A DNA stretch of 64,000 nt, from NCBI GenBank assembly GCA_949130485.1, contig OX422185.1, positions 2,526,304-2,590,303 of the forward strand. Direction: 5' to 3'. The position numbers and the translations under genes are program-made. Every line of letters starts with the position of its first letter. Positions within the stretch are counted from its first letter, which is position 1. The stretch comes from Agelas oroides. Taxonomy: Eukaryota > Porifera > Demospongiae > Agelasida > Agelasidae. This document shows, piece after piece, positions 23,114 through 34,009 of the stretch. The notes beneath the pieces were generated by a model. That model did not search any database. It was not told the DNA's origin and saw only the letters and a list, made by a program, of their open reading frames with translations.

Positions 23114-23911
23114 CAAGACAATACATCAGGTTTCATTGTCCAGTTCGTTGCATTACAAGACAATACATCAGGTTTCATTGTCCAGTTCGTTGCATTACAA
23201 GACAATACATCAGGTTTCATTGTCCAGTTCGTTGCATTACAAGACAATACATCAGGTTTCATTGTCCAGTTCGTTGCATTTCAAGACAATACATCAGGTT
23301 TCATTGTCCAGTTCGTTGCATTTCAAGACAATACATCAGGTTTCATTGTCCAGTTCGTTGCATTTCAAGACAATACATCAGGTTTCATTGTCCAGTTCGT
23401 TGCATTTCAAGACAATACATCAGGTTTCATTGTCCAGTTCGTTGCATTTCAAGACAATACATCAGGTTTCATTGTCCAGTTCGTTGCATTTCAAGACAAT
23501 ACATCAGGTTTCATTGTCCAGTTCGTTGCATTTCAAGACAATACATCAGGTTTCATTGTCCAGTTCGTTGCATTTCAAGACAATACATCAGGTTTCATTG
23601 TCCAGTTTGTTGCATTTCAAGACAATACATCAGGTTTCATTGTCCAGTTCGTTGCATTTCAAGACAATACATCAGGTTTCATTGTCCAGTTCGTTGCATT
23701 TCAAGACAATACATCAGGTTTCATTGTCCAGTTCGTTGCATTTCAAGACAATACATCAGGTTTCATTGTCCAGTTCGTTGCATTTCAAGACAATACATCA
23801 GGTTTCATTGTCCAGTTCGTTACATTTCAAGACAATACATCAGGTTTCATTGTCCAGTTCGTTGCATTTCAAGACAATACATCAGGTTTCATTGTCCAGT
23901 TCGTTACACAA
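23114..23911. repeat. 42 bp minisatellite, 19 copies
   Basis: Nineteen units of 42 bp beginning CAAGACAATACATCAGG and ending CAGTTCGTTGCATTT, almost identical: the first four carry ATTA in place of ATTT, and only isolated later changes appear. The unit has no stop in two plus frames, giving a 286-codon ATG-led frame of repeated DNTSGFIVQFVAF. Homogeneity points to recent expansion. No splice sites or neighbouring exon support coding. Confidence 0.9.
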
Positions 23912-24927
23912 CCAATGAAATTCTTGTTTTGAAACGTGGTCATATGACCAGGTTTTGGACCATTTGACGAATTACAGCTCAGTTTTGAAATGCACTTCGG
24001 GATAGCTCACTGCTGTTGACGAGAGTAGATGAACAGATCTTACTACGGAGCGACTATAGGCAAATCTTGTGAGGCAAGAGTAGAAGCCTAGCAAGCGTAA
24101 CTATGCTCTAATTTTCTGAAATCCGAAGTTTATGAAAAGTCTGCTTGCAATGGTCTTGGAACGAGTCTACTACTTTCACGTGTCAAGAATTTAGTAATTA
24201 CTAATGGACGAACGTGATTCCTCTACTCCAAACGAAGACTGCTGACACAGCACATACGGGAATTTCTGCAAGTAACACCAGGCCCCTTTCCCGATTTTTG
24301 GGTGGGGCCTGTGGACGAGGCTAACACTCATGTACGGCCGTATCCAAGCTATGGGTATGGCCGATTGCCGTATTTAAAATGGTGGAGGACACCAATAATC
24401 AGAAAAAGGGAGAACTACTATCCTCGCGTTTACAAATCATTATAGCAACTATACTTCGCCCGTTAGAATGAAATTTCAAAAATTTTTATGACAGCCGACG
24501 GCGGACGGACAGAACCAATTGCTTAACCCCGCCACCTACGCGCGGGATAATGATCGAGCTCTACTTACCTTACACAGCGTGTGTATATTATCTTTCAGTA
24601 TTGATATTGAATAAAAAATTTCTTCTTGAGTTTTTGCCGATAAGTTGAATAATACAATGCTGCCTTTGGCTGCTGTGGTTAGCGCTACTTCAACTTTCTC
24701 CATCGTGAAAGACCAAAGACAATTGATTCTCTGCCGTGCACTTGCGTGATACCATGTAGGCCGCGCCTAGCTTTTGACGATGAACTGGACGACAGTACTT
24801 TCGTATATTGTGTGCACTGAACCATGTTGTGGGTTAAAATATACACGCCTGCTTCTCGGTACATAGTGGCTTACTGCGCGCGAAGAAGCCATTGCTGCCT
24901 GCGGCACGTGCGCGCAGCCAAGTGCAC
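23912..24927. other. no gene; one hairpin relic
   Basis: Mostly unique DNA. At 24276-24323 a TAGCCTCG-family relic (CCAGGCCCCTTTCCC to GGGGCCTGTGGACGAGGCTA) lacks its left terminus. The GC-rich 24750-24930 has no recognisable exon. Confidence 0.4.
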
Positions 24928-25617
24928 ATGTGGAACCTCTATAATGCGGACACCATTGGAGTAAAGAAGTGTCCGTACTTCGGAGGCTCCCGGTATATTT
25001 CCGGTAGGCGTGGCAATGCGTACTCGTGCCGTTGAGCGGGACTTCAACCTGACAGACCACCCCCTGGACCTCATCCATGCTGAGGTCCACCTTCAGGCCT
25101 AAACACCAGTCAATCTTAACATGCCAATTGGACATTAATAGAACTCTTACAATTCTTTATATGCTATTTGGTTTCCATGTTTTTCCTACTTTCCTTTTTA
25201 CCCATCTGTACAGAGTACACACATATATATATATATATTATTATTACATTCTAAAAAAAATAAAAAAAAAAATAAAAAAAACGAAGGCGTGTTCCAGAGT
25301 TCTCCCTTGCTGTACGATGACAAGAAAGGATAACCAGAGGCTAGAACTATGCGTACCATTGTTAGTGTAATGTCCAGTTTGGTGACTCAATCAGCGGTGC
25401 CGGACAATCTTGTGCGAAAGGTCTGCCAGCGTCCGCATTATCGAGTGAATTTTGTACAGTCCAGGTACTAGCGGGACCGCAAAATCTGTCCGCTTTACGG
25501 AATAGCGAGGTGTCCGCATTTTGGAGCATAATGCAAATTCAATCCGGACCGCAACATTTTGTGCTGTACAATGAGGTGTCTGCTATGGAGAATGTCCGTT
25601 AAGGAAGGTTCCAGCTG
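24928..25617. mobile_element. Tigger/pogo-like non-autonomous element
   Basis: Left end CATGTGGAACCTCTATAATG with CGGACACC, right end ATGTCCGTTAAGGAAGGTTC. It shares the interior phrases CTTCCGGTAGG-type CCGGTAGGCGTGG, TGGACAATCTTG-type CGGACAATCTTG and GGACCGC with the 8482 element. About 690 bp with an AT-rich stretch at 25220-25282 and no transposase frame. Confidence 0.6.
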
Positions 25618-26039
25618 TATACTAAAAATCACTAGCCTCGTTCTTCACTCGCAGAGAGTACGTGTAGCAGCTATTGAAATTCGCTAATAATTGCAGAGAT
25701 TTGGGGCCTAAAAATAATGCTATATAGTGTCTAATTTAACAAAATGTTCTCGTGGGAGCATTCCCCCAGGCACCCCTAGATGCTACATGCAGTATGTAGA
25801 CTTTGGCCACACCACCTTGAAATTGCTTGCTATGGCCCTGCACCATAGCAACTAGTTGCCATGGTACACAACATGTGACGTGCTGTATTAATTATAAAAC
25901 TGCAATAGAACACACTAGTGTGGGGCTCGCTCATGTCGCCCCAATTATACATCTAAAAATTCCGCCGTTCAGCTAACTAGCGTGGGGCTCACTCACGTTC
26001 ACCTCAATTACATTACATAATAAATAATGGATACTTACA
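25618..26039. other. no gene recognised
   Basis: Unique AT-rich DNA containing two CTAGTGTGGGGCTCGCTCA-like phrases at 25915 and 25978. No exon support. Confidence 0.4.
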
Positions 26040-26965
26040 CCTTTGACCCTGAGTCAGGGCCCATACTGAAGTTCATTTACAACAGAACATGCACAGAAGA
26101 TGGATAGCTCTCTAAGCTTCAATTTTCTTTAGCAGCTTCAGATGCTGATCAGGAATCCAAGTTTTTTATTTGTCCCATTCAAGGGCCCTACATATCATGT
26201 TTACTATAGTAGTGGTGCATAATACTCTAAGAGCCTTCCTTCCAGTATTACACGGCTTTCACGGTCTGAGGACACATCCAAAGTTGTTCTAAGTAAGGCT
26301 CCAGCTTCATCTAGACGTCCTTGAAGCTTTATCTTGCTCTAAAGCTTGTCAGTGGGAGAGTGCAATGACTCGCAATTATCCACTGAATAGACATGTCAGA
26401 TATGACACATCTCTGCAACTTGTATTGAACCCCATGCCACAGCTTAGCAGTACAGCATTTGAATGCTGTGGTGATATCAAAATTTGCAATGAATAATCAT
26501 GTTCAATTATAAGCCAGTATACCAGTACTACTACATGCTATATACTATGATGTTGTCTGTGTGACTGAGTGATGATGTATATTGGTGCATAAATGCATAC
26601 AGTATTGTTTAATGTCAGCATTTTACAAACTGATTTCTATAGTCATCTGTTGTAGATGACATAGCTAGGATGCTTTCAAGCTGAGACCAGACCTTTATGA
26701 TTGTTGAATGCGCATTATCAACTTCCATTATCAATTTCCTCTAGGTTCTCAGTGAAGGGTTTGTAGTACACATTTGCCAATTCCCTGAGCTTGATTTTCA
26801 ATGAAGATGAAGTGGATTAGTTAGAAAGAGGGGTGTGCAAGTTGCGTCCATCTTAAATGTGCATGTTGTTACAGTTAGGTAGTTGAACTTTACTAAAACA
26901 GTTTATAGGTTGTCTCACCTTACTTAACCCAGTACTCTGAAATTTTAGTGTAATAGCAACCAACA
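26040..26965. repeat. dispersed repeat, copy 2
   Basis: Collinear with 13295-14093 (CTCTCTAAGCTTCAA, CTGATCAGGAAT, TGACACATCTCTGCA, CAATTCCCTGAGCT in the same order). It contains an extra piece near 26700-26760, so the copies have diverged by indels. Confidence 0.65.
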
Positions 26966-27018
26966 GTTACTAACAGATATTTGTTCACTGCAGGGGCCAA
27001 GTATCATCCACTGTCAGT

Positions 27019-27320
27019 AGTCTCATGCCCAGCTGGATATAACCTACGGAAATCCATCTGGTAACATTGCGTGCCTTTCTTGAGCTTTTGCACATGTCAG
27101 CAGGGTTTGAATGTGGCCAGTGCTGACTATATATGGAAGTTAACTGGCTTTCTCACCTCTACATGGCCTCAATTATCACCAATTAGCACCCACACAAGAG
27201 CTAGGGTGAATCTAATTGGCACATTCAAATAGTTCCATCGAAATTAGAAAAGCCCCAGAATCAAGCCTAATGTTACCAGACGAATAATGTCCATAGGTAT
27301 ATCCGGCTGGTCGTGAGACT
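27019..27320. mobile_element. inverted-repeat element, AGTCTCATGCCCAGC ends
   Basis: Ends AGTCTCATGCCCAGCTGGAT and the imperfect inverse ATCCGGCTGGTCGTGAGACT. The next block ACGGAAATCCATCTGGTAAC is matched by GTTACCAGACGAATAATGTC. About 300 bp, non-coding. Confidence 0.6.
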
Positions 27321-28160
27321 ATAACTGTTAGATGAGGTAGAGAGTTGGTGGAGACCCAGTGTCTGTTGCTCTTCATTCTGGTCTTGCACAGCTGTGAGCT
27401 GTCCCCTCCTCACCAGCCCCTTCAGAGAGTGACATACACAATCATAATATTAAATTTGATAAGTACATCAAATTAATGATTGTGACATTACAATAATGTG
27501 TCACAGACTACGTACAATTAAAATACAAATTGCAATATAGCCCTATATTCAAGCAATTATTTTGTTCATAACAATCATATTGATAGACTCTGCATGCACT
27601 CTAAGAAATAGTCAAAGTTGATGCACTATCTTGCAAATTGCTTGGTGATGGTGTGATGCATTTATAGTAGTACATACGAGGAATGTGGTTATTTGCAGTT
27701 TGGATAGTGTACATCTACATACAAGGGTACATAAAAGTGTGCTCTTACTACTAAGTATTATATCAGCTATGGTAGTGTCACTTGCTTTAATGGAGTCATT
27801 ATGAGTCTGCATGGAGAGAGAGAGGGAAGAAGCAGAATATGATTGTCAAAAAAATGTGTCACTGTGACCAGCTTGCAATACTGAAAACTGAGAAGTTAAA
27901 GGGAGCTGATGCTTGTGTAAACTACCCTACCACTTAAGCACTTCACAAGCATTGCTTACTGTGAAAGGGGTGACCCCGTCAATGGTAGAAGTAAACAATA
28001 AACCCATTCTTCAAAGCTAGCCCCATGCATCAGAATCAGAGCCAGATGTTCTCAGCCCAAACTTTTTTCGCATTACAATAGTTACACCAACTATTCCCTT
28101 TCATTATAGAACTGCAAACAGTGGCAAAATGACCTGATTATGAGGCTAAGATATACTCAC

Positions 28161-28205
28161 TCTGTATAAACTGAATGACGACAGCCAAAGAAGGGCAAGG
28201 ATATC
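28161..28205 (-). CDS. short phase 1-1 exon after the death domain
   Basis: 45 bp from ATTTGCAG|GA to CAGA|GTGAGT. Encodes YPCPSLAVVIQFIQ. The preceding death exon leaves in phase 1, so the frame fits. Short and without domain resemblance, so moderate support only. Confidence 0.4.
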
Positions 28206-31200
28206 CTGCAATTTGTGTTGTGTCGTATTGTCAATAGCTAGTGCAGTTATAAGGCAATAGCAGTTAACTGAGCTCTGTATAGAGTGTTACCTACATTGTA
28301 GCTATTTCTGTCCTCTTAAACACTTGCACCCTGAACTAGTACTGTGAAGTGGAATAAAAAAATCAGGTACATGAGAAGCCCATACAGTCTACACTGCATT
28401 AAGCATAAACAATTGAACTGCAAAATTGTGTAAAAACTGCCTTGTGAAGCTGTGCACTACTTGAACTGTTAGATCTCTAAACCAAATGCGCACCTACTTA
28501 CAAGTAACTCACACTATACATCTTCTTCATGGTACGTACCAGATTAATGGTATGCTTACCTGGTGCAGGGTGCTTTCCTGCTATGTTCTCAGCTAGAGCT
28601 GGGTTGTTGCCCCCCACTCTGTCCTGCACGGCCTCCACTACTTTCTTCCATGTTGGCCTCCCAAACTTCTCCACCTGGTTAATGGGAGAAGAGCTAACAA
28701 CAGCCACACCATATAATTATACTACCCAACACTTCAAACAGCATGGATTAAAGATTTTTAATCTACATATCCATACACCCACTATACTTTTCATAATGTA
28801 AGTTCGTGACAAAGGAGTTAATCCTGTACTACATGTAACAATTTTATTTTAACATGCATGATAGCTATCATGACTTTGTTGATCAAACTTGTGTAATAAA
28901 TGTAGCAGAGAGGGTGCAATCTGAAGATGGTCCTTACATTGTAGCCTTGCCTCAGCCACAGTGTGAGCATCTCTCTCAGGGAGTCACTGGGAGACTTGGG
29001 GTTGGCTGATAGGATACGATCCAGGTCACTTTTGCGCACCCCCAGAGAGATACCAAGGTTCATCCACTCCGCAGTGAGGTCTGCTACTGCTGACCTCACA
29101 TCACGAAGGTCATATTCATCTGCAAGTTGAAGCACATGGTGGTAGCAAACAAGTAGGAACACAACGTGGTAGCTAGCAAATAACTTAACATCACCCTCAC
29201 CACTACACCCGGCTACTATTGTCATTAGCATAGCACAAAAGGAGTGTACAAGCCTTGTACACACAAGGATACAAGCTAGTTAGAACTCTCTATTAGTTCC
29301 TTAATAAGAGTCCATCTACAAACTTGTAAACTAAGTTGTAGACTTACATTTACAAAGCTCGTATATTACTGGAAATGGACTCCTTTCATGGTGTGTAGAG
29401 ATTTGGGAACATACTACACTGACTATTTGACCAAAGTGGACTTTCCAGGTAGACTATATCAATTTGTGTAAGTAATTGTTGTTCCCTCCAAAGTACTCCT
29501 TGGTCCAGTCTAGCTTACCAAGCACTGTAGTGCCATCCACACACCCCAGATCTACAGAAAGGGATAACAGATCTGTATCTATATGCTGGAATATTACCAT
29601 AGTCAACACAATCAGTGAATGTGCTCATGCTGAAAGTGGTATCTTTGTCTTGCTTCGATCCCAGCTTATAGCATTGAAACGATGCTTTGTGTATACACTG
29701 ACCTATTTTCTGATTGACAACAAAGCGCAGAGGGAGTTGAGACCTGTTTGCTGGAGGGAAAGGGAGAGAAATAATGAACATCAACAATCAAAATGTGTGT
29801 ATACAGTTACACACATTTAAATTCCACAACACCCTTGGGACTAAAAATGTGTGTCAATTAGCAATTAATGTCTCACTATCACAAAATGCATTACTCTCTT
29901 CAGTTCCGTAAAACATGATGCTGCTTGAGGCAAGCTTGAGTGAGTCCCACACAGATCATGACACTCATCGTGTACAATTATATGACTGGTGTAATTGTGT
30001 AACTGCTGCAAATAATGTAAACCTTAATCTGAAATGCTTACATTTACAAACTTTGGATAACTTGGGAGTATCATTGGAAGTGGCAGCAGCAGGAACAATG
30101 ACAACAGCAACATGAAGAGATGCCATCAAAGACATAATTATATGCTAGCTTAAGCTTGGAAAGGCTTAACTAACTCCCAGCCAGAACAATAAAGAGTGCT
30201 TCAACAGCAAGGTAGCCTGCATTGATACAGCAAGGTAGCCTGCATTGATACAGCCTCATGGACATTTTCATATGTATGTATTATTATAGACTTTCAACTT
30301 TGTGAAGCTGCTGTCTGTGTACACCAAGGTTACAAGTCACATCCAAAGCTATATTTAAATTAGCTACTCTTTAGGAATTAATATGATGTGAAAATTTTGG
30401 TGATGAAATTATAAAACAATAGGTATTTAGCTACTTAATTCAAATCTGGTTGTATGCTCAAGCTTTCATCATAATGCCATAAAAGCATCTGCCTTTTAAT
30501 CTGGATATTATTTAGAAATACCTTTGGTTGTGTCTGTTAAAGAGATTCTTTTGACAATCTCTTCAGTGGCTCCTTGAAATGTGAAGTCCACAAGGGAATC
30601 CTCAGCAGTACGGGATCTTCTGACTGTTATTTCAAAATTTGGTGGGTACAGCTTCCTTTCTTCCATAAGCACAAGGTGTTGTAATCCATAGTTCTCGATC
30701 ATACTCTGGAAGTCCACATCCTTTGCTGATATCTATCCATGGAAAGAACCAAGTACATTGAGACTCCAAAGAATGACTGTATTCATCATTTAATAGCTTG
30801 GATTAGGTGGCTAATGACACAGCACTTGTGCCTTACATCAACTTCTTATGTTAGTGAATATGATTATATAGATTTAGACACTAACAACAGCCTGCATTTA
30901 CATACACAGCTGTCATACCTTGTTAAAGCGCTCCACATTTAGTAGCCATCCAGATACCTCATTCTGAAATTTAATCTTCAGTTCTTTGCCTTCTGAAAAC
31001 ATAAAATCTTTTAGGTAGATCTCTTCACTGTCCTTGTCCAGTAGCGTTTTTGCAGTCTACAATGCACATTGATAACAGTGATTGCTGATGCATGCTGATG
31101 CATGCATACAGTTATAGCTACTAATAATAACCCAAAATTGTTAAGTTAACCCCCCCGTGGGAATGCTCTTAAAATGTGTTTGGAAGTTGCTGATTTCAAA

Positions 31201-31959
31201 TTTTTGGTCTTACGCTCATAGGGTATATATGTAAGTTTTATATTGCAATTCTGTGGAATTTATACATTTTTCAGTTCTTGATTTTGAGTTAGAACAGTAT
31301 GGTTCTGAACCTTCAATTATTCATCTTGCACTTAATACAATCAAACCTTACCTTAACACAGGACTTTAAGAAATAGCAAACATAGAAGATGATCTGCCAG
31401 TCTTGTCCTTTCAAACTTATTCCACCACCAAGGTAATATCTGGTCCGCTGATCAGGGGAAACTTTGTCCCCTATACACACTGAACAGAAATGCCTCATCA
31501 AAAGTGTACCATGTGTACCACGGTCAAATACAGCTCTGCCACCTGCTAGCTCCAGTTGATATTGCTTTTCACCATCTTCAAGTTGGTGTTCTGCTTTCAG
31601 AAATCTAAGGTATTCATTCGCATCTTCAGTAGAGAGGTCAAGGAAATGTGGGATGGTTATTTCCACATCTTTCTGAAATCCTTTGAAGCCATCATTTTGA
31701 ACACAGAGCCACACAACAGGAGAAACTCTCTTACTTATTTCATCTGAGAGTTTAAATGGTCCATACATCGCCACACCAAATTCAATATTGATTTTTCCTT
31801 CACTAGGTGCTATGGCTGCTTTCGGGATTCTTATTTCCACATCATGCCTAGTGTTGTAGTAATCGCATCCACATGTGTCACAGGCTATGATTTCAATCGG
31901 ATCAATGAATCGCACACCAAGATGTTTGGCATTGTTCACAGCTCTTGATAGAGGTCTCC
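28161..31959 (-). CDS. ZU5 plus death-domain protein gene
   Basis: Seven minus-strand exons join with consistent phases: 31352-31959, 30919-31056, 30522-30732, 29519-29551 (optional microexon), 28938-29119, 28560-28674, 28161-28205. The domain order is a ZU5 beta-sandwich in the first exon (VEIRIPKAAIAPSEGKINIE; SPVVWL; DVEITIPHF), a middle region of about 115 residues without a clear match (possibly UPA-like), then a death domain split over two exons. ZU5-death proteins include UNC5, PIDD and ankyrins; they act as cytoplasmic adaptors or receptor tails. The first exon has a stop (TAA) just 5' of its acceptor and no Met before the ZU5 fold, so an upstream exon is required. The nearest supported upstream exon is ACSBG copy 16C at 33190-33238, whose phase fits. 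The C-terminus and stop were not found. Confidence 0.8.
28560..28674 (-). CDS. death domain, second half
   Basis: 115 bp, acceptor TTAACCAG, donor CACCAG|GTAAGC, entry phase 0, exit phase 1. Encodes VEKFGRPTWKKVVEAVQD then GGNNPALAENIAGKHPAPG: the PTW..VV.AV helix and the final ALAE.I helix of the death fold. It corresponds to VERFGEPSWQWLVKAV in the single-exon paralogue at 2019-2366. Confidence 0.9.
28938..29119 (-). CDS. death domain, first half
   Basis: 182 bp, acceptor CAACTTGCAG, donor CAAT|GTAAGG, entry phase 1, exit phase 0. Encodes EYDLRDVRSAVADLTAEWMN, LGISLGVRKSDLDRILSAN and REMLTLWLRQGYN: helices 1 to 4 with the W..LGISLG core. It continues directly into the exon at 28674. Confidence 0.9.
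29519..29551 (-). CDS. optional 33 bp microexon
   Basis: CTTTCTGTAG acceptor and CTTG|GTAAGC donor bound 33 bp in phase 1-1 encoding LGCVDGTTVL. The exons on either side also meet in phase 1, so it can be kept or skipped without changing frame. The strong splice sites support it; the small size limits confidence. Confidence 0.45.
30522..30732 (-). CDS. ZU5-death gene, middle exon
   Basis: 211 bp, entry phase 0 after CATGGATAG, exit phase 1 at AAAG|GTATTT. Encodes ISAKDVDFQSMIENYGLQHL, then LYPPNFEITVRRSRTAEDS and VDFTFQGATEEIVKRISL. No confident domain; the position between ZU5 and death domain would suit a UPA-like region, which is inferred from order only. Confidence 0.8.
30919..31056 (-). 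CDS. ZU5-death gene, middle exon
   Basis: 138 bp in phase 0-0, CATTGTAG acceptor and AACAAG|GTATGA donor, 46 codons. Encodes AKTLLDKDSEEIYLKDFMF and LKIKFQNEVSGWLLNVERFN. A mixed beta-type pattern with no recognised motif. Confidence 0.8.
31352..31959 (-). CDS. ZU5-domain exon
   Basis: 608 bp; acceptor TATTAAG|GG (entry phase 1), donor GTTAAG|GTAAGG (exit phase 0). After RPLSRAVNNAKHLGVRF and a Cys-rich CDTCGCDYY segment comes a ZU5 domain: VEIRIPKAAIAPSEGKINIE, FGVAMYGPFKLSDEISKRV, SPVVWLCVQN and DVEITIPHF. The IP..A...G, GP, SPVV and IPHF positions are the family hallmarks. The second part (GRAVFDRGTHGTLLMRHFCS) is less conserved. The polypyrimidine tract of the acceptor is weak. An in-frame TAA lies immediately upstream. 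Confidence 0.88.
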
Positions 31960-32072
31960 CTTAATATATTATGACAGAGAAGAGACGCAACAATCACTGT
32001 GTAACTTAACTTTGTACATCTTATTAATTTGTACACCACCTTTTAAAGGGTCATTTATGTACTTTAATGGTC

Positions 32073-32671
32073 GTATCTAATCACTGGACTGGATTGTGGA
32101 CTGGGTTGCTGGACTGGACGGATGGACTGGATTACTGGACTTAATTTGTTCATATCACATGACTTCCATCCAATCAGATGTCATAAACTATTATAAGCTA
32201 CACTTCATCTTCCCACTACATGTGTACATGAGTGCACAATGTTCAAGCTACATGGACGGATGTGTACCACGAGTTCATGGTGTGCACACAGCTGACTATA
32301 GCAAGTATGCGAAAGAGGATCAAAAGCACTGACAAAGGCCTTTTCACTACCTAAATCACCATGCCATGGAGAACGCCGGTGTCAAATGCCATGCTGGTTA
32401 GTGGTTACCAGGCTATTACCCATAGTCTTGTTGAATGTAGCCATGTAACAATTGCTTGGTCAGCGAGAGGCCTTGGAATAGACTATAGGCCCAATTGCCT
32501 ACCAAGCAGCTCCATCTGCTGTAGTATAGACCTAACTTTTAAGGTCTTTTAGGCACAAAACTCCCACAGTTGCACGGTACACACAATTTAAGTTCAAAGG
32601 TCAGTCCAGTAATCCAGTCCAGCAGTCAAGTCCAGTGATCCAGTCCACAATCCAGTCCAGCGATTAGATAC
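32073..32671. mobile_element. foldback element with GGACT-rich arms, 0.6 kb
   Basis: Left arm GTATCTAATCACTGGACTGG followed by repeats of CTGGACTGGAT; right arm is the inverse (ATCCAGTCCAGCGATTAGATAC). Each arm is itself a short tandem array, so the ends are satellite-like. About 450 bp of interior without a recognisable gene. It lies between the ACSBG exon copies and the ZU5 exon. Confidence 0.75.
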
Positions 32672-33189
32672 TACCTACTCTAATTTGTGCATATAAGGCC
32701 ATTCAAAGTTGATTATCAATTTCTGGTCCCTACCACTAACACCCTTTACTTCTGCCTACTCTGCGTGCATAAACTAACGCTAGCAATGACATTTGCTGGT
32801 TATTAAGCTAGTGGTAGCTTTCATGCCAGAATTCATGTCTGCATGCTTCAAAGTCTATTGAAAGCTCGCTAATGAGTGGTTGTGATTACTGTTGCCAATC
32901 TGCACAGAATGGATATAATGTACCCTTGGATCAAGTTTCAAGTGCCAGCTTCCAGCAGAAGTTGAAATATGGTGGTGCACAGGTTAAAACCGGCTTCTTG
33001 CAAAAAGATTCAGCAGTTGATTGCATGGTTAAGGTAGACTGTGTGTTTGTTTAGCCTCTGACCCTTAATTAAAGATAGAGTTTCTAGGACTCAAACCTAC
33101 TGCCATATGGCTTATTAGTGAGTGTCTGCCTAGTATTCAAAGGGTCCTACATTCCCAAGTAGAATCTCGAAATTTTTCATCTTACATAC

Positions 33190-33238
33190 CAAGTTCTTCT
33201 TGGGGTATGGAGAAGTCTGAGTGGAGGGACTTTTGTAC
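33190..33238 (-). CDS. ACSBG exon copy 16C
   Basis: 49 bp, acceptor GATGCAG, donor CTTG|GTATGT, phase 0 in and 1 out like exon 16A. Encodes VQKSLHSDFSIPQEELG against VQKRTLLPSDFSVPGGELG in 16A: two codons shorter, and the conserved GGELG has become QEELG. No exon-17 copy follows it. The next supported exon is the ZU5 exon, which also joins in phase 1. Confidence 0.7.
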
Positions 33239-33316
33239 CTGCATCAGAAAGATATAAATACCTTTAAACAATTTAGTAGCAGTTTCAGCAGCAATAACAC
33301 AATCATATATGCATGT

Positions 33317-33318
<2 letters not shown>

Positions 33319-33373
<55 letters not shown>
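33319..33373. repeat. TG microsatellite
   Basis: About 27 TG dinucleotides, uninterrupted, within the intron beside exon copy 16C. Confidence 0.95.
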
Positions 33374-33375
<2 letters not shown>

Positions 33376-33515
33376 TACAATGAAATGGTTCTGTCAGCAT
33401 GTAGCAAATAAAAATAATGATTTGGGCATACTAGTTGAGGCTTATGAACTCTAGACTGTGTGTTCACATATTTCTAACTCTCCTGCACAACCTGTTCACT
33501 AGATGGGGTACCTAC

Positions 33516-33590
33516 CCAATGTGTTTCAGAAGTGGCATGCTCATTGGCCCTGTCCAGGCCCTCCTGGATGGCATCAAACACAGTTCTGTC
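33516..33590 (-). CDS. ACSBG exon copy 15D
   Basis: 75 bp in phase 0-0, acceptor GGCTCAGCAG, donor TTGG|GTAGGT. Encodes DRTVFDAIQEGLDRANEHAT plus SETHW, matching the last 25 codons of exon 15A. The DNA just 5' still reads NTKVSEIVAQ, the rest of exon 15, so the copy could start further upstream. Confidence 0.65.
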
Positions 33591-33644
33591 CTGCTGAGCC
33601 ACAATCTCAGAGACCTTGGTATTGTGGGAGCATGGTATACTAAC

Positions 33645-33719
33645 CTTTAGTACATCGGAAGTGGCATGCTCATTGGCCCTGTCCAGTCCCTCCTGGATGG
33701 CATCAAACACAGTTCTGTC
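33645..33719 (-). CDS. ACSBG exon copy 15C
   Basis: 75 bp in phase 0-0, acceptor CTCTTGCAG, donor CTAAAG|GTTAGT. Encodes DRTVFDAIQEGLDRANEHAT plus SDVLK. The first 20 residues equal those of 15D, showing a very recent duplication. Either copy can join exon 14 to 16C in frame. Confidence 0.65.
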
Positions 33720-33794
33720 CTGCAAGAGTGGATTATGGTGATGTAGTATTATGGCGGTATTTTTAAAAGCCAAAGGCAAGTGAAACACTTGCAT

Positions 33795-33946
33795 TTATTT
33801 AGTAGCAGTTTCATACACATAATGATAAGATATCAAATTTTTACTAACGTCACTCTGCTGCAGAGTATGAGATTCACTGTACATGTCCTCAATTGTTTCT
33901 TCATATTTCATCTGCACAACATGGCGTCGGACCTTCAGTGTGGGGC
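33795..33946 (-). CDS. ACSBG terminal exon copy 17B
   Basis: 152 bp from CTTGCAG|GC to a TAA stop. Encodes GPTLKVRRHVVQMKYEETIE then DMYSESHTLQQSDV and an alternative tail ending YETATK. It keeps the A10-type PTLK lysine. It would give the enzyme a different, 15-residue longer C-terminus than 17A. Confidence 0.75.
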
Positions 33947-34009
33947 CTGCAAGATAACAGACACTATTAATCCACCTACTATACTTCATGCATAGGCCAG
34001 AGTGGACTT

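Noticed and set aside
23072..23932. 286-codon plus-strand open frame
   Set aside because: Made entirely of a 42 bp minisatellite whose period is divisible by three; a second frame is equally open and no splice or domain support exists.
33061..33135. Second tRNA-like segment (GGTTTGAGTCC on the minus strand)
   Set aside because: Only a B-box-like phrase is present, with no A box or stem; it is better explained as duplicated ACSBG intron flank, also seen at 37257-37330.
33182..33454. His/Thr- and Val/Cys-repeat frames
   Set aside because: Caused by the TG microsatellite; only the 49 bp exon copy 16C inside is supported.
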